Part shown: positions 32,340 through 47,300 of the stretch, one piece after another
Layout: each line of letters opens with the position of its first letter
How positions within the stretch are numbered: the stretch's first letter is position 1
Origin: Spisula solida
Taxonomy: Eukaryota > Mollusca > Bivalvia > Venerida > Mactridae
Assembly (NCBI GenBank): GCA_947247005.1
Contig: OX365949.1
Span: 506,001 to 570,000 of the forward strand
Direction of reading: 5' to 3'
Length of the DNA stretch: 64,000 bases
The notes under the pieces: generated by a model
Databases searched by the model: none
Seen by the model: only the letters and a program-made list of their open reading frames with translations
What the model was told of the DNA's origin: nothing
Made by a program: the position numbers and the translations under genes

Positions 32340-35300
32340 CTGTAATAAAATTAAAACAACATTTTGTTAAACGTTTGAAATTTACATTTGTATTCACTAG
32401 TATGTGTATCTATTTTTAAAGACTGAATCAAAACTTGTCCATTCATTCTGAAAGTGTTCATAAAAGACTTCCCCAGTTGCCTGGAAATTGTCTCTAAAAT
32501 TCATTGGGGCTCGATCCTGCAGCTATACCTTATTCGGTAAATACCCCCAACTCTTCTGAAAAGTGGTTCTAGCACAGCATTAACCACAACGACATCACAC
32601 AGCTTGACATGTATTGATGCTAACCATGATGTCAATCTATGGTGCTTACAGTGTGTAGAGTGAGCTTGGTAGCAACAAACGAGGGATGATCCAGAATTAC
32701 TTTCACTTTTGATCTGATTAAAAAACCTTACATTTACAAAGCGGTGGACTCTTTAATGGGATTGTGTAGCCTCCATGGGAATGGAATGCTGTTGTCGTGA
32801 CTTTAAAGCCGAACCTAAATGGCGCTTATCAACGGGAGGCAATTGATGATAAGTTTGAACACATGCAAAACAGAGTAATGTAACATTTTGATCAAACTGA
32901 TACGTCTAGAGTTTGTTAAATGATTAACCGACTGCAATCATATATTAGATAAAAAATGGATTAACAAGACTATTCCCGGGTATATCTCAGTACCTTCAGT
33001 GTATATAGCATATTATACAAAAGAACATATTTTTCTGCTAAAAAAAGATAATATAAAGTCGGACAGGGAAAACCATGCTAAACTTAACCAGCCGAGCACC
33101 AAAAAAAACCACCACATACCATAGTTACAAGGCACGACGCCCAACACCTAACTGAACAAGTAAAAGAATTGCCCGAGTCCCAGGTGTCAAAGAACGAACT
33201 AGTATCAGCAATCAAAAAGCTGAATGCCCTAGCTGAATGACCTAGTTTCAACAGTAAAACAACTGAAATACCTGGTTTTAGCTGTCTGAAGGCACTATTT
33301 CCAATAAACATTTTAATACATACAAGCATGCACATAACTATGTATAAACGTATTATCTCAAAACCTTATTCCTGATTATACCCAGCACCACTAGGGTATA
33401 CATGTAGAAGCTGAGCGTCAAAGCAATGGCAACACTTCAGTAAATGGTCAAATAGATTCGAATGAAAGCCTTTGATAAACAACTTGACAAACAACAAATC
33501 TGTCTTCTGGCGAAATGTCAAATATAAATAGCGAAGTTCATGTAAATATGTTATTGTTCGCTTTGGACCATTACATTGCTATTTATAAAGTTGATTGTTC
33601 ATGGGTCATTTTTACCTAAACCATGTTATAGCGATTTATGTCGAACTCATTCAGAATAGACTTGTAAAGTACTTACCGTGGCAGCATCATAAGCCTGGTA
33701 AGTAATTGGCTTGAGGAAATATTTTACAATAGTTGATAGAAGTAGACCAGCTACCAAAAATGGAGCAATGAATTTCCAGACTGTCCTAAAATATATGTTA
33801 GGTTTGGAACCAATCATAAACTCTATGTCGTTAGCAAATCTGAAGTGAAAAGAAAAATATACATGATTAGTAGTGCATAGTTTTCATGAAAACTGAGTAG
33901 ACATGATTACCACAAATGAACACGATAATTTCTATCGTAGCCTCGTGAAGAAAATGATTTCAACATAGAGAGTCCTAATTTACTATTCTGATATACAGTG
34001 TGTTCTCTCCCTTTAAGCGACATGTTTCGGATAGGAGCTGTGAGCGTCGTTTGTCCTTGAAATGAGACGTCGTTTCTTAGAGGGGAGTTTACGCTAACTT
34101 TACAGGGGAGCAATTCTAAGGAAAGGTGTTGCGAGAGCTAGCTGACGTTTTGAGAGGGGACACTGTGTAATTTATGAGCATTGTCACGCATAAAGATGAA
34201 GAGGTGCACACTTACTTGTCGACACCATATAGCCAACCAATGGTGAAACATTCAGACATTGCCACAGTAATTAACGGAAACGATCCAGCAAAACTATCAA
34301 ACAGAGCTACCCAGTATGAACCACTTCCAAGCACAAACAGGAAGCCCACCAAACAACTGAATCCACATATCAATGCTGAAATGTAAAAAAAAACAATGTT
34401 TTACATGTTATTTAGTTTCACCACGGATACCCTACTCAAGCGTCTGTTTAGTTTATAATGCTGCATTGATCAGCATGCTGAGATGTACATGTACAATAAA
34501 GATCAGTCCATGTCACAATCTGACATAACTGTTCAATACAATAGTATGATAGCATATTTATATACGGCGCATTATGTGACTGGTTGGATATGTGAGCATG
34601 TTTGTTATTTTTAAATGACTGGAATACTGCCACGAGGGCTTTGTACCAACCCTTTGAGTGCACAATGGTATTTGCATCAAGTACAAGCCAATCTTTAATG
34701 GCAAAGACGATTCAAAATTGTTTTACATTTGTGTATTATATAATTTGCGGTAAATACCGTATACATTGATATTTGTGCGGGTCAAAAAGTTAGCGAATTA
34801 GGAATTTTAGGCAATTGGCGTGTGGAAATATTTGCGAATTTTTGTAATAGGATGTTAGCAAAATATAGAAATTCGAGAAAAAAATACTCGTCGCTGACTG
34901 TACCAGCCATACAGTGTGCACTCGGCAAACAGAATTAAAATTGGCAATATAACAATATAACGTTCAAAATATGGTACGATTGTATTTTTTTTGCACGATG
35001 GGTGACATAGTTCTATATGTCAGGATCAATATTAAAACAAATCGCGATACCAATCATTTATGTTAATTGGAAACAATAACGGAATGTATGCCGAAAAAAA
35101 ACAACATTCATACCAAAGATCATGAAGCAGTTAAATATTGGTACAACATTGTGCATGTCTCTATTGTATTACCAAATTTGGTCTGCCATGCACTAAATGA
35201 TAACAATAATGTAATGTGTGCGCTTCGATAAATGCATTAGCAAAAAAATTATTAGCAAGGCATTCCGCCTTTTGGTTGCTGTATCTTTTCTACTGGGTCA

Positions 35301-38300
35301 TTCAGCTAGTTATAATTTATTATACTTTTCGACAGCTTGGACTTGGGCGGATCTGCGCTTGTTTAGTTGGGCATTGTGCTTTGTGTGTTTTTAATGTTTT
35401 CTGTGCTCGGCTGGTTAAGTTGAGTGCTGCCTTCCCTCCCTGTCTGACTTAATATACTGTTTTTGATTGTCTTTAACGGATTTTACGCTGGTTTTAACAA
35501 GTCGGTTAATGAAACTACATTTAATCCCACTCCCACTCCCAGCGCAAAACCTATATTATTTGTCCTTTCTCAACTATTTATAATGCGATTTGGTTAAAAC
35601 TTGGCATAATAATAGATACATATCTAACTGATGTATCTATTATTGTTTTATTAAAATCAATTGATTGTAAGATAAAAATAATTTCAAGTAATGACCATCA
35701 CTGCAAATTGAAAAGTCACAAAAATACACCATGACATTTTTACCAAGGTGTGTGTAAAATTTACAAAACAGTTCATAACAATTAAACAATAATAAATGTT
35801 AATTAGTATCTAGTATGTCCTTCCGTGTATTTTATGATATTTTTTTTGCTTAAACACCATCGAGAGTACGTACTTCCTATCAATTGCTGGGGAATCGTTT
35901 CAGTCGTTTTTGCGGGGTTGGTGGTCGTTTCGTGTGTCGCCAGCACAGCTCGTTCCCTCGAATTCTAAATAATCTTGTATTCTGAAGACTTTGATAATAG
36001 CGACAACTGTTGTATGTTGTGATTATGCAGAAATGTTTGTGTTGCATGTGCCGTATGAGCCGGAGTATTATCTTGCAATATTTTTACATGGCGTCATTTT
36101 TGTGACTTTTCGTTTTGCAGTGATGCTCATAATGTTGTTTTATTTTTATCTTTCAATGAACTGATCCGCATGTAATTTCTGGGAGGCATGCAAAGAATAT
36201 TATTTCATTGACATTCCAAATTTGAACAATGCCCAATAAATTATAGTGGAGAAATCATGAAAAAATATAGGTGTTGCGTTGGGTTGTGATTTAGTATAGA
36301 CCAATAGAAACAGCAAAACTGTGAATAGAAGCTGGGTTGGAAGGATGAACCCACGAGTGAAGGGCTCGGCCAAAACCAATGTCACGGGATACTTTAAAAC
36401 ATGTAAGTAAGCCAAGCAAACAAGCATCTATCGGGTGACAGTGGAACAAATGACCTTATATTAGCTTGGTAAGACCGATGATACAGGTAAGGAACAAATA
36501 TCCTTACCAGAAACCAGCCATTTTCGTCTTGTGATTGCCGGAAATGGTTCGAGATCGTAAATGGATGCTGTGAAGCCTTCAATAGTTCCGAACTCGCTTC
36601 CCATCCCTAATGAGAGTAGCATCATGAAGAAGATGATAGACCAGAATGGAGCTGACGGACCAAACTCAACAATAGCCTGAGTAAATATAATAAACGCCAA
36701 TCCAGTACCAGAGGCAGCCTGAAAACATAAAGTAATACATACAATGTTAGTTCCTTCGTCTGTCTCTTGTGTGGGAAACAGTGCATTGTCGCTGTATGTA
36801 TCCCGAAACAACGCTTCTCAGTTCCGATACAACGCTTCTCAGTTCCACGTTATGTATTCCGATACAACGCTTCTCAGTTCCACGTTATGTATTCCGATAC
36901 AACGCTTCTCAGTTCCGTCAGAGAAGTGTTCTATTTTCATATGGCTCTGACAGAACTGAAAAACCGATGTAACCCTCGGACTGAATCTGAGTTACATCAA
37001 AGCGTTACATCAGTTTTCAGTTCTGTCAGAGTCATATGAAAACAAAACAATTCTCTGACGGAACTGAAAAGCGGTGTATCGGGACTGATACCGTGGCTTC
37101 TGTATAGCTTCGAATCTGTGTATGTACAACACGTAAAATATATATTCCTAAATATTATACGGTATACATGCTAATAACTATACAGTTACAATAATTTTCC
37201 GAAAGATTTAAATGAAAGACAATACCGGTTTGTCATATTTAATTATTTCCCTTCGACGGACATCCAGTATAATTTCAACACATTTTCAATAGAACGAGCG
37301 TTTTATAGAACGTTCCCAATAGCAACAGCACCGTGCAAGTATGTTTGAGTGGATGTGATTGTTTTGTATGCGTATTTATATAAGTATATATACATTGTTG
37401 TAAACATGGTTAATGGGCATTATGCCTTAATGTCTTAAATAAACTGTAAAACCGTAAACTGTATGTGTACTAATCATTTGAGGCTCACAGGGAAGACTTC
37501 GTTTGCCCAACTGTGTTGCCTCTTTAAATAAAGTCGTTATTATAATTAAAATATTTCAAATTAGACTTTGTATGTATCTAAATGACGTGTACGAATTGAC
37601 TGTTTCACTTATGTTCGTAGTGTGATCTTTTTTTACAGTTGTACGTTTGAAATAGTATATGCATGCATGTTCAATTGGTGCACTGAATGATAGAGTGCGC
37701 GTGTCTTTATATTTCATAATATTACGCGAAGGTCATTCTAAACATATTGACAGTGATGTGCTTTCGTAGAAGTTTGGCATGCAACGGATGCATGCTTTAC
37801 AAGGATAGTACGTACATCACTACTGAATCCTGCCAATAGTGTCAACAAAAATTAAACAACGTTGTAAGACATGAGTCACGTGCATGTTAAAGTTCTGCAA
37901 AGCAAGATATTGCCATCGTTCATAAAGTACCCTCGTATACGCGTGTACCTGTACTAGTATATTATACGAACTATTTTACACGCGCGCAGATTTTTAATTC
38001 TATACATGCAAGTATTGGCAAACCACTTTGAAGTTTTAATTAAACTGCAGTTTGTGAACTATTACATGACGGTTGACGAGACTTTTTCGGATCATTTACT
38101 TGTTCAGTTGAGCATTGTGCATCGTATGTGTTAATGTTTTCTATGCTCGGCTAGTTAAGTTGAGTGCTGCATTCCCTGTCTGACTTAATATTATCTTTTT
38201 GAACAGTCCTTGTTGTATTTACATACATCTAACACACTGTCTTATAAATAATCAATATGCATGTATCATAGAGTATCAACATGCGGTGTAGTAATTGTCC

Positions 38301-41300
38301 TATAAATGCGTTCTCAGACTGTTTAGAGACAAATCTCTCTTATAGTTTTCCTATAGCTGAAACTAGGACATTTAGCATTTAGACAGCTGGGGCTTGGGAT
38401 TTAGGAGTTTTGGCAACTGAAACGTGGGCTTTCAGTGGTAAGGTTCCTTTTCCATTTCAGTTATGTGTTCGTCATTGAGACGTGTAATTGCTGTTTAATC
38501 TTGCTGAAATCATCAACATATGTAGCTAAGAAACGTGAAATGACCTTCAAATCAGTTTCATTACAATCTGATCAGACCCTTCACAATCACAATAAACATA
38601 ATTATGGTGACATAAACAATAAGGTACGTATCTAACATGGAATAATTAACCAACTTGGTGTGTGTACGCTAGTTTTGGGAATTAATTAACATTAAAAGCT
38701 TGACTTTGTAGCGAGGATGTTGCTAATTCAGATTACCACTACTGTTTTTTTAACTTATTTATCTTAACATATCGCACACTCAAGTCGTTGGATAGATACT
38801 TTACAAACAATTATGTCATCAGATTGTTACGTAGACATAAAACAATCATTGTAAAGGATCTCCAAGATGTGCCAATTTGTTTTGTGTAGAGACAAACACG
38901 TATAGCCTTCATTCACACTGGTTTGACCGACAATAAAAGATCTGTTTATTTTTAACAACTGATCCTTGACACAAAGTTTTGTTATTCATAAAGAAAGAGG
39001 ACTGATACCTAAATAATCCAGGTCATTCAACCTAAAGCCCCCCACGGTGCATTTTGGAATATTATTCATTTCGTATATGAATGACCGTGAATGTCTTGCT
39101 ACGCATGATACTAAAAGGAATGATACAGTCATTCACCGAAATGCACCGAAATGCACCGAAATTCACCGAAATACACAGAAATTAACCGAAATGCACCAAA
39201 ATATATAATACTGTACATACAAATATGTTCGTTTGAATGTATGTTGTTGTGTTTGTTTATTTGGCGTTATCGCCGTTTCTCAACATTGTATAGTTATATA
39301 TATACATAACTATGTGCTTATAATAACAGTATACATGTATAATAAATTACGCTGTAATATAAACTGTCCACCTACATTTTTCAATGCTCTATATCATTTA
39401 TGTTTTGTAGTTTTATTACTGTTCAGATACAGATACAAAGAAGTTGACTTTTAGGGTCAATGACTGTGACAGACAGATAATTCATCTTTTTAACAAAGGT
39501 GGTTCAACTTTTCAACTTTTGTTTGATAATTTCGTACAATATTACAAAGTTTAACTGGAATAAAACGTAACTTCTTTGTATGAGAAATGCACAGAAACAG
39601 CTAGCCTAAGGGTAGTCAATAGGAGGACCTTGCTTAGAGTAGGGTAGAACTTTGTATGAGAAATGCATAGAAACAGCTAGCCTAAGGGTAGTCAATAGGA
39701 GGACCTTGCTTAGAGTAGGGTAGAACTTTGTATGAGAAATGCATAGAAACAGCTAGCCTAAGGGTAGTCAATAGGAGGACATTGCTTAGAGTAGGGTAGA
39801 ACTTTGTATGAGAAATGCACAGAAACAGCTAGCCTAAGGGTAGTCAATAGGAGGACCTTGCTTAGAGTAGGGTAGAACTTTGTATGAGAAATGCACAGAA
39901 ACAGCTAGCCTAAGGGTAGTCAATAGGAGGACCTTGCTTAGAGTAGGGTAGAACTTTGTATGAGAAATGCACAGAAACAGCTAGCCTAAGGGTAGTCAAT
40001 AGGAGGACATTGCTTAGAGTAGGGTAGAACTTTGTATGAGAAATGCACAGAAACAGCTAGCCTAAGGGTAGTCAATAGGAGGACCTTGCTTAGAGTAGGG
40101 TAGAACTTTGTATGAGAAATGCACAGAAACAGCTAGGGTAGTCAATAGGAGGACCTTGCTTAGAGCACAGGCCCTCGATGCGATGTTATGGTCCGGAAAA
40201 TAAATATTACTTTATCTTCGACTATATATATTTACACACAGCAAGAAATATCCGAACGCAAACAGTCACAAGACTTGTCAAAATGCCTTTCCGAAAAGAT
40301 ATGATTGCATAAATTCTCAGATTGTTCAACTATCGACGATATCGTAATGATTGAACAAATTCCTTCGGCAGATCGTTCCAGTAAACATAATAGAATAATG
40401 CGGTACCCTTAAAGTGTCGATAAATAGATTAAATGTAACAAATCGAACCTTTTTTTCAATCATTACGATATCGTCGATAGTTGAACAATCTGAGAATTTA
40501 TGCAATCATATCTTTTCGGAAAGGCATTTTGACAAGTCTTGTGACTGTTTGCGTTCGGATATTTCTTGCTGTGTGTAAATATATGTTATGACAGTGATTT
40601 TCCTTAAAGAACAATCATTCCTCTCACCATTGACACCAAGATTGATACGATCGGTGAATAAATGATGGATTTATGGACATGATTGTATTCCCTACCTTCG
40701 GAGAATTCCGGTCCGTGTTAGTCACCTTGTAGAAGATAGAGTAATATTTATTTTCCGGACCATAACATCGCATCGAGGGCCTGTGGCTTAGAGTAGGGTA
40801 GAACTTTGTATGAGAAATGCACAGAAACAGCTAGGGTAGTCAATAGGAGGACCTTGCTTAGAGTAGGGTAGAACTTTGTATGAGAAATGCACAGAAACAG
40901 CTAGGGTAGTCAATAGGAGGACCTTGCTTAGAGTAGGGTAGAACTTTGTATGAGAAATGCACAGAAACAGCTAGGGTAGTCAATAGGAGGACCTTGCTTA
41001 GAAACAGCTAGGGTAGTCAATAGGAGGACCTTGCTTAGAGTAGGGTAGAACTTTGTATGAGAAATGCACAGAAACAGCTAGGGTAGTCAATAGGAGGACC
41101 TTGCTTAGAGTAGGGTAGAACTTTGTATGAGAAATGCACAGAAACAGCTAGGGTAGTCAATAGGAGGACCTTGCTTAGAGTAGGGTAGAACTTTGTATGA
41201 GAAATGCACAGAAACAGCTAGGGTAGTCAATAGGAGGACCTTGCTTAGAAACAGCTAGGGTAGTCAATAGGAGGACCTTGCTTAGAGTAGGGTAGAACTT

Positions 41301-44300
41301 TGTATGAGAAATGCACAGAAACAGCTAGGGTAGTCAATAGGAGGACCTTGCTTAGAGTAGGGTAGAACTTTGTATGAGAAATGCACAGAAACAGCTAGGG
41401 TAGTCAATAGGAGGACCTTGCTTAGAGTAGGGTAGAACTTTGTATGAGAAATGCACAGAAACAGCTAGGGTAGTCAATAGGAGGACCTTGCTTAGAAACA
41501 GCTAGGGTAGTCAATAGGAGGACCTTGCTTAGAGTAGGGTAGAACTTTGTATGAGAAATGCACAGAAACAGCTAGGGTAGTCAATAGGAGGACCTTGCTT
41601 AGAGTAGGGTAGAACTTTGTATGAGAAATGCACAGAAACAGCTAGGGTAGTCAATAGGAGGACCTTGCTTAGAGTAGGGTAGAACTTTGTATGAGAAATG
41701 CACAGAAACAGCTAGGGTAGTCAATAGGAGGACCTTGCTTAGAGTAGGGTAGAACTTTGTATGAGAAATGCACAGAAACAGCTAGGGTAGTCAATAGGAG
41801 GACCTTGCTTAGAGTAGGGTAGAACTTTGTATGAGAAATGCACAGAAACAGCTAGGGTAGTTAATAGGAGGACCTTGCTTAGAGTAGGGTAGAACTTTGT
41901 ATGAGAAATGCACAGAAACAGCTAGGGTAGTCAATAGGAGGACCTTGCTTAGAGTAGGGTAGAACTTTGTATATTCCAATTAGTATAATCCCGGGAAACT
42001 GTCACTAACATGATTTCTATAAGTCGTATGGCGATACCATTCACATGTAATACTATTTACAAAACTCATGTCTAAGTCCGAGTGTTATGATACGACATTA
42101 GAAATGAAATATCTTACGTTATTCAGATCATCCTCCAGACTGCAATTCCACAAATTTAAAGGTGCGACGTAAGCGGAAGATACGTTAGTAACCACAGTGT
42201 TCGTTACCGTTGTCGCGTTGCCTAGTAACATATATGTCGTCTGCCATGCTTCTTGAGTCATATTTACAGCTAGGCCTGGATTTGCAACACTAAACATTTC
42301 GAAGTTACTGAAATAGAAATTAAGTATCAATTTATTATTATTTTATTATTACAATTATTTTTTATTATCAAAATCTAGAACTTATACGTGGTTATTGTTG
42401 GACACAGGGTAGTGAATAAGCATGGCCTCTGGTTCGACCCCAGGCCGCGACCTACCCAAGTATCTAAAATGATACTTCATATATATATATGAAGTATATC
42501 TATATATATAATCTGGATCCCGTCCCCAAATCTAACATTACATTAGATTGGGTTCCAAACTTCTATAAGATTTGGGACGGGAACCAGACAACTACTCGTA
42601 TTTATACGAATACAAAAATCATATATCTCCCTCCATGCTTTGCGTTCAGCATACAGTTGGTTCCAGATAACTGCTGGTTTGTCCACATTCACGATAACGT
42701 AACTTAGTAAGTCTACATATGATTAAAATACTGTATACAAGTAGGTCTTAAAACAATATTTAATGAACACCTTTGATGAAGATTTCACATAATTCACTCT
42801 TCCAGCACAACATATAAAGTTTGGATGCTTCCTAGTTATTGATATCTAGCAATTACATATACATGTATCAGAAAATTGAAGTACGTAAAATCGCTATTTT
42901 AACAGTCCTGCCTTGTAGTGTATGGTTTCATGTGTTTGGGCTACATACAACGACGGGTTGGTCACAAGGTAACCGTTACACGGCATCTAACGCCTCTATT
43001 TTGTTTTCAGCCAAATTCCCAGATTTTATTTAGTAGCTATAGTAATACTATAATTGCATATACATATTCTTTATTTTGATTATAATATCACAGGAAAGTA
43101 TGTGACCCTTGGTGCGGGTCGTGCCCTTGCTCTTGCAAAGACCGTGTGGTGCTTTAAGTTTAAACACAAGTATGTGATTCTATAGTTTGGCCTACTATTA
43201 GATACGGCGCCTCCAGTTGGTGTCATAAGTATTTTACATTAACTTCATAAATGCGGTTAAGAATCGTGCGATGAAGAAATCGGTGACCCAATGATAGATG
43301 GTGGAATAAACCCAAGACAACGAACTCTGTCTGTTACGAACATTTATGTGTATAGAAAATGTGTTCGCTTTAACTGAAGTTTGCAGTTACGATACAGCAA
43401 ATGAATTCCTTATGCCAATATGATCTGTATACGTTAAAAAAGTAGGTAATGACCGGACCTCATAGTTTCGTACTGGACAGGTAGTATTCAACATACCACT
43501 TGTTTAATTGCGCACGTATCAATTTAGTTAAATGTGACATAATAAGCTCCTTCACCCTGGTTAACCCTGATTAGTACGGCTTTAGTTTTACAGCCAAACG
43601 CATTAAAAACCATTTACATGTAAACATAATAATATTAAATATATATTATATATATATATATGTTTTACAATCATGTGTTTCTTGCTAAGGCCAAAAATTA
43701 AATAGTGCTTGTTTCCCCTACCCGACCCTGGCAAACCATGGTAGGGTAGGTAGGTAAACAAATGTGAAAACTATATATATGTTTTTCATTTCTTGTTGTC
43801 AATAATTCTGTTGTTTCCGACTTTTTCTTATAAAATAAAAAAATCAGAAAGTCAAAAAATATTTGTGGAAGGGGACTTTTTGCTCGGGTAGGTATGGCAG
43901 GGGAAAAGAACACTATTTTATTTTTGGTCTTATCATAAAAGTGGTTAGACTATGGATGCTGCATAAAATGTTTCAATGTTCTGAATATACTAATGGTATA
44001 GTTAACCAATATAGATCTAATAACTGAAGTAAATGCAATATTTTTTATTTCATTTCTAATTCTGAGTAGTTGTTTTAAGAACGTTTTGTGTATTGTGGTA
44101 TTGCTTGGTTGGTATGGCCATATGATAAAAGAAGCATGATAGAAAAAATATGAATTTACTGTAAAGTTTATGCATCGTATGTCATATGAAACTTGTTACG
44201 TATTACCTACTAACCAAAGATGCTGTAGTTGTTGCCAAAATACAAATATATGATCGGAGATGAATTTCATAATTTGTTTGAATGTACCCGATTTAGTCAG

Positions 44301-47300
44301 AATGAAAGAAAACAGTATTTGAAATGCAATTATTAAAGACGGTCGAGTATGTTTAAATTAGAAATCTTATCAGGCCAACTGAATGCAATACTATACGGAA
44401 TATCTGAACCTTAACCCGTCGTTATTGACATGCTATAGCGTAATACTTTCCCTGTCCGATTTTCTATTATCTGTTTGTTCTTTATTCACCTATAAGTTAT
44501 TGCATTTTATTACCAGGTGCTTCTCTGTAAGTGCATTACTCCGAAGTGTTATTACTTCCATAGCAATTCTATATCTGCGTGTTAACCTAATATTGACATT
44601 CGTATATGGTGATTTAAATAAATGATTATAGTTTCAATTTACAATATTTGCATTTTTCTCATGCTGAATGATACGTATCACAAAACAGTCAATTGTAGGC
44701 AGGTCAGATGGCTACGAGAACATGTAAACTATAAACAAAATAAACATTTTATATCAACACAGTAAAGAGCAATTAAATAAAACTTAACTTTCATGGCTTT
44801 CGAGGTTTAAAAGTATTTTGGCCAAATAAAATAATATGTGGTTTAGGACACATAGACTACACTTTCTGTACTAAGAGTCAATTAGCAGAGTTAAATATCA
44901 AACACAACGCATTATATAAAGTATAAAATGACTAAATGACTTAATATTACATCTTTTATAAGTTGAAGTAAGGCAATTATTTATCAAGTGAATAAACAAT
45001 TAACTAAAATGACATGTTTCCTTCTCGTTTCGTGCAAATGGCAGCCCATTGTTTCACTTAAAATGTGTAACTACAATTTACAAGTCTTGTAACTATTACA
45101 ATGTCACACTGTGGTGATAAAAGCATGTCCGTATCTCCAGTTTAGCCAGCCATATGCAACAATCTATCGCACTTTGCCTGAAGCCGAAACCATACATATG
45201 CATAGTCCATACTATTAATTATAATATTGCAAGGTCACAGGTATGATTCTAAAAAATATTGTTGTCTTGTGATTTAAAAGAGCTCATTTTCTGTATATGC
45301 ATGTGTCTCTTTTATTGTATAGGACCCTAAGGGAAACAATACGAGTCCCTATAGTTTCAAGTAGAACAAAATCACCTAAAGCAGTATAATTCTTCAGACA
45401 TTTTTTCAGTTTAACATATATATGCTTGGCCTGAAATATATAGTGTAACCACTGTAGGTCAGTGTAACGTATACCACATTGTATTGAGCATAAAGTAGAT
45501 TACGTTCCCACGGAGTTAGTACAGTTTTGCGGGTATGGAATGTAGGTCTACTCACTGTTTTATACAGTTGTCAAACATCAAGGTAGCTTTAAACCCAAGG
45601 ACAGCAAATATGACCGTGGCCGCAAACAAAGCCGTGAAGAAGTTACACAGTGAAATCATGATGGCATCTCTCTGACAATTGTTGTGGATGTTGTTGTAAC
45701 TTGAGAACGCAATCAAGCCGCCGAAACCTAGACCGAACGAGTAGAATATCTGGGTCGCTGCATCCAGCCAAACTTGTGGGTCAGCCAAACGATCAAGCTG
45801 TAAAGATAAAGAACTTTATGATACAAATGGAATCAAACATTGAACATTTATTACCAATACCTGCATTACCTGCATACTACGAGGATTTTGTTTTAATTAC
45901 AAAATCGCATCGAGGTGTTGTGTAGGAGTGTGACTAAGTGTATGCGCAACATCGTATAATATAACAAACAGAAAATAGTATCTTGGCAACAATAAGATAA
46001 TGGAAGCTAAAGTCTAAATCTGAGATTCATTCTTGTGAAGAAGATGGTTTTTCATTTGGGCTATTTTGTGGGAAGGGATTGTCATGAACGTGTGGTGTTC
46101 TATGTCGTGTTTATCTTAAGTATAGTACATATAATTTGGTAAGGTCCCCCGACCTTCTATTAGAATAATTTAACAGCTGGTATCTTTGTCTATATTTATA
46201 ACCCTTTAAGTCGAGGAGTATCACGAAAACGATAAGTAGAACAAACACAAATCTAAAGGAACAATATCATACAATCGCTCGCAGAAGTTTATATATTCAA
46301 AGCAATAACCGTGTTATATATTCATGCATAAAGGTCAGGATCAAGCCAAATACTCCGTACTATGCAAACTTGTAAACATAATGACATGAATGACGTTTTA
46401 AAAGATTATATATATTTTCAACTATGTTTATACCCTTAAAATAACAGGTATTATATTGTTGAAATACCTATAGACTTTATCACACGATCAAATTACAAAC
46501 TACGTAAACGCCACACATTGTAGATCTACTTTTGTGGGCGGAATGTTGAAAAAACATAAACACTTTATCATCAACAACAAAACAAAACAAGGAAACTGAG
46601 TGCGTTAACCTGTTAATCAGACACCATAGTAGTTACAGCTACTATTTCATTTGTTTGTTTGATCATACATCTAACACTTCGAGGTATACTCCATTCACTT
46701 AAAAATATGTTTCGCCATTTGCTATTGTTCATGGTGTCAGAATTGCATCAGCAGTGCCATTAATGCGACAGAATACTGGGTAATCTAGTTACCTCACGAC
46801 AACCAAAGCGGCAATTTCAAGTACAGGGTGGTTCATAATAATTATCTGTCCCAGTTTCAAACTAGTATCACTTTCTTTCCTGTACAAGATATTTATGTAT
46901 CAAATAATTATCCTTTAAAAGATTATATGATATAGTTTTATCTAATGTAACCTCCAAGAATTATGTGAACACCATGGCGTCATATTCGGTGTTCATTCCA
47001 AGACGTCACTTTCAAATATATTTTAAAGAAGTATAATGTGAATTAGAACTGTTATGAAAGCCACTCTCCAGTTGTAACCATCAAAAAATACAAATACGTT
47101 ATCCTGGTCAATACTTACTATCTATATGAAAGATACACAGGCTTGTTAAATGATTTCTACAAATTGTGTCGATCGAAGATGACAAGCAATGTTTTCAACC
47201 ATAATAAACCTGACTTCAACAACTACAGTACTCTGAATTTGTTCTTCAGCAAGCACCTGATTGCTTCTCAATTTATAGAGGACGCTATCATGTTGCAGGT

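Noticed and set aside
36200..36427. Extra SLC6 exon encoding a hydrophobic 75-residue frame
   Set aside because: The exons at 36508 and 34216 already join in phase across TM8-TM9 with no missing segment, so this would be an insertion without family support.
42420..42450. tRNA gene at GGTTCGACCCC
   Set aside because: Only a B-box-like match; no A box at proper spacing and no acceptor stem.
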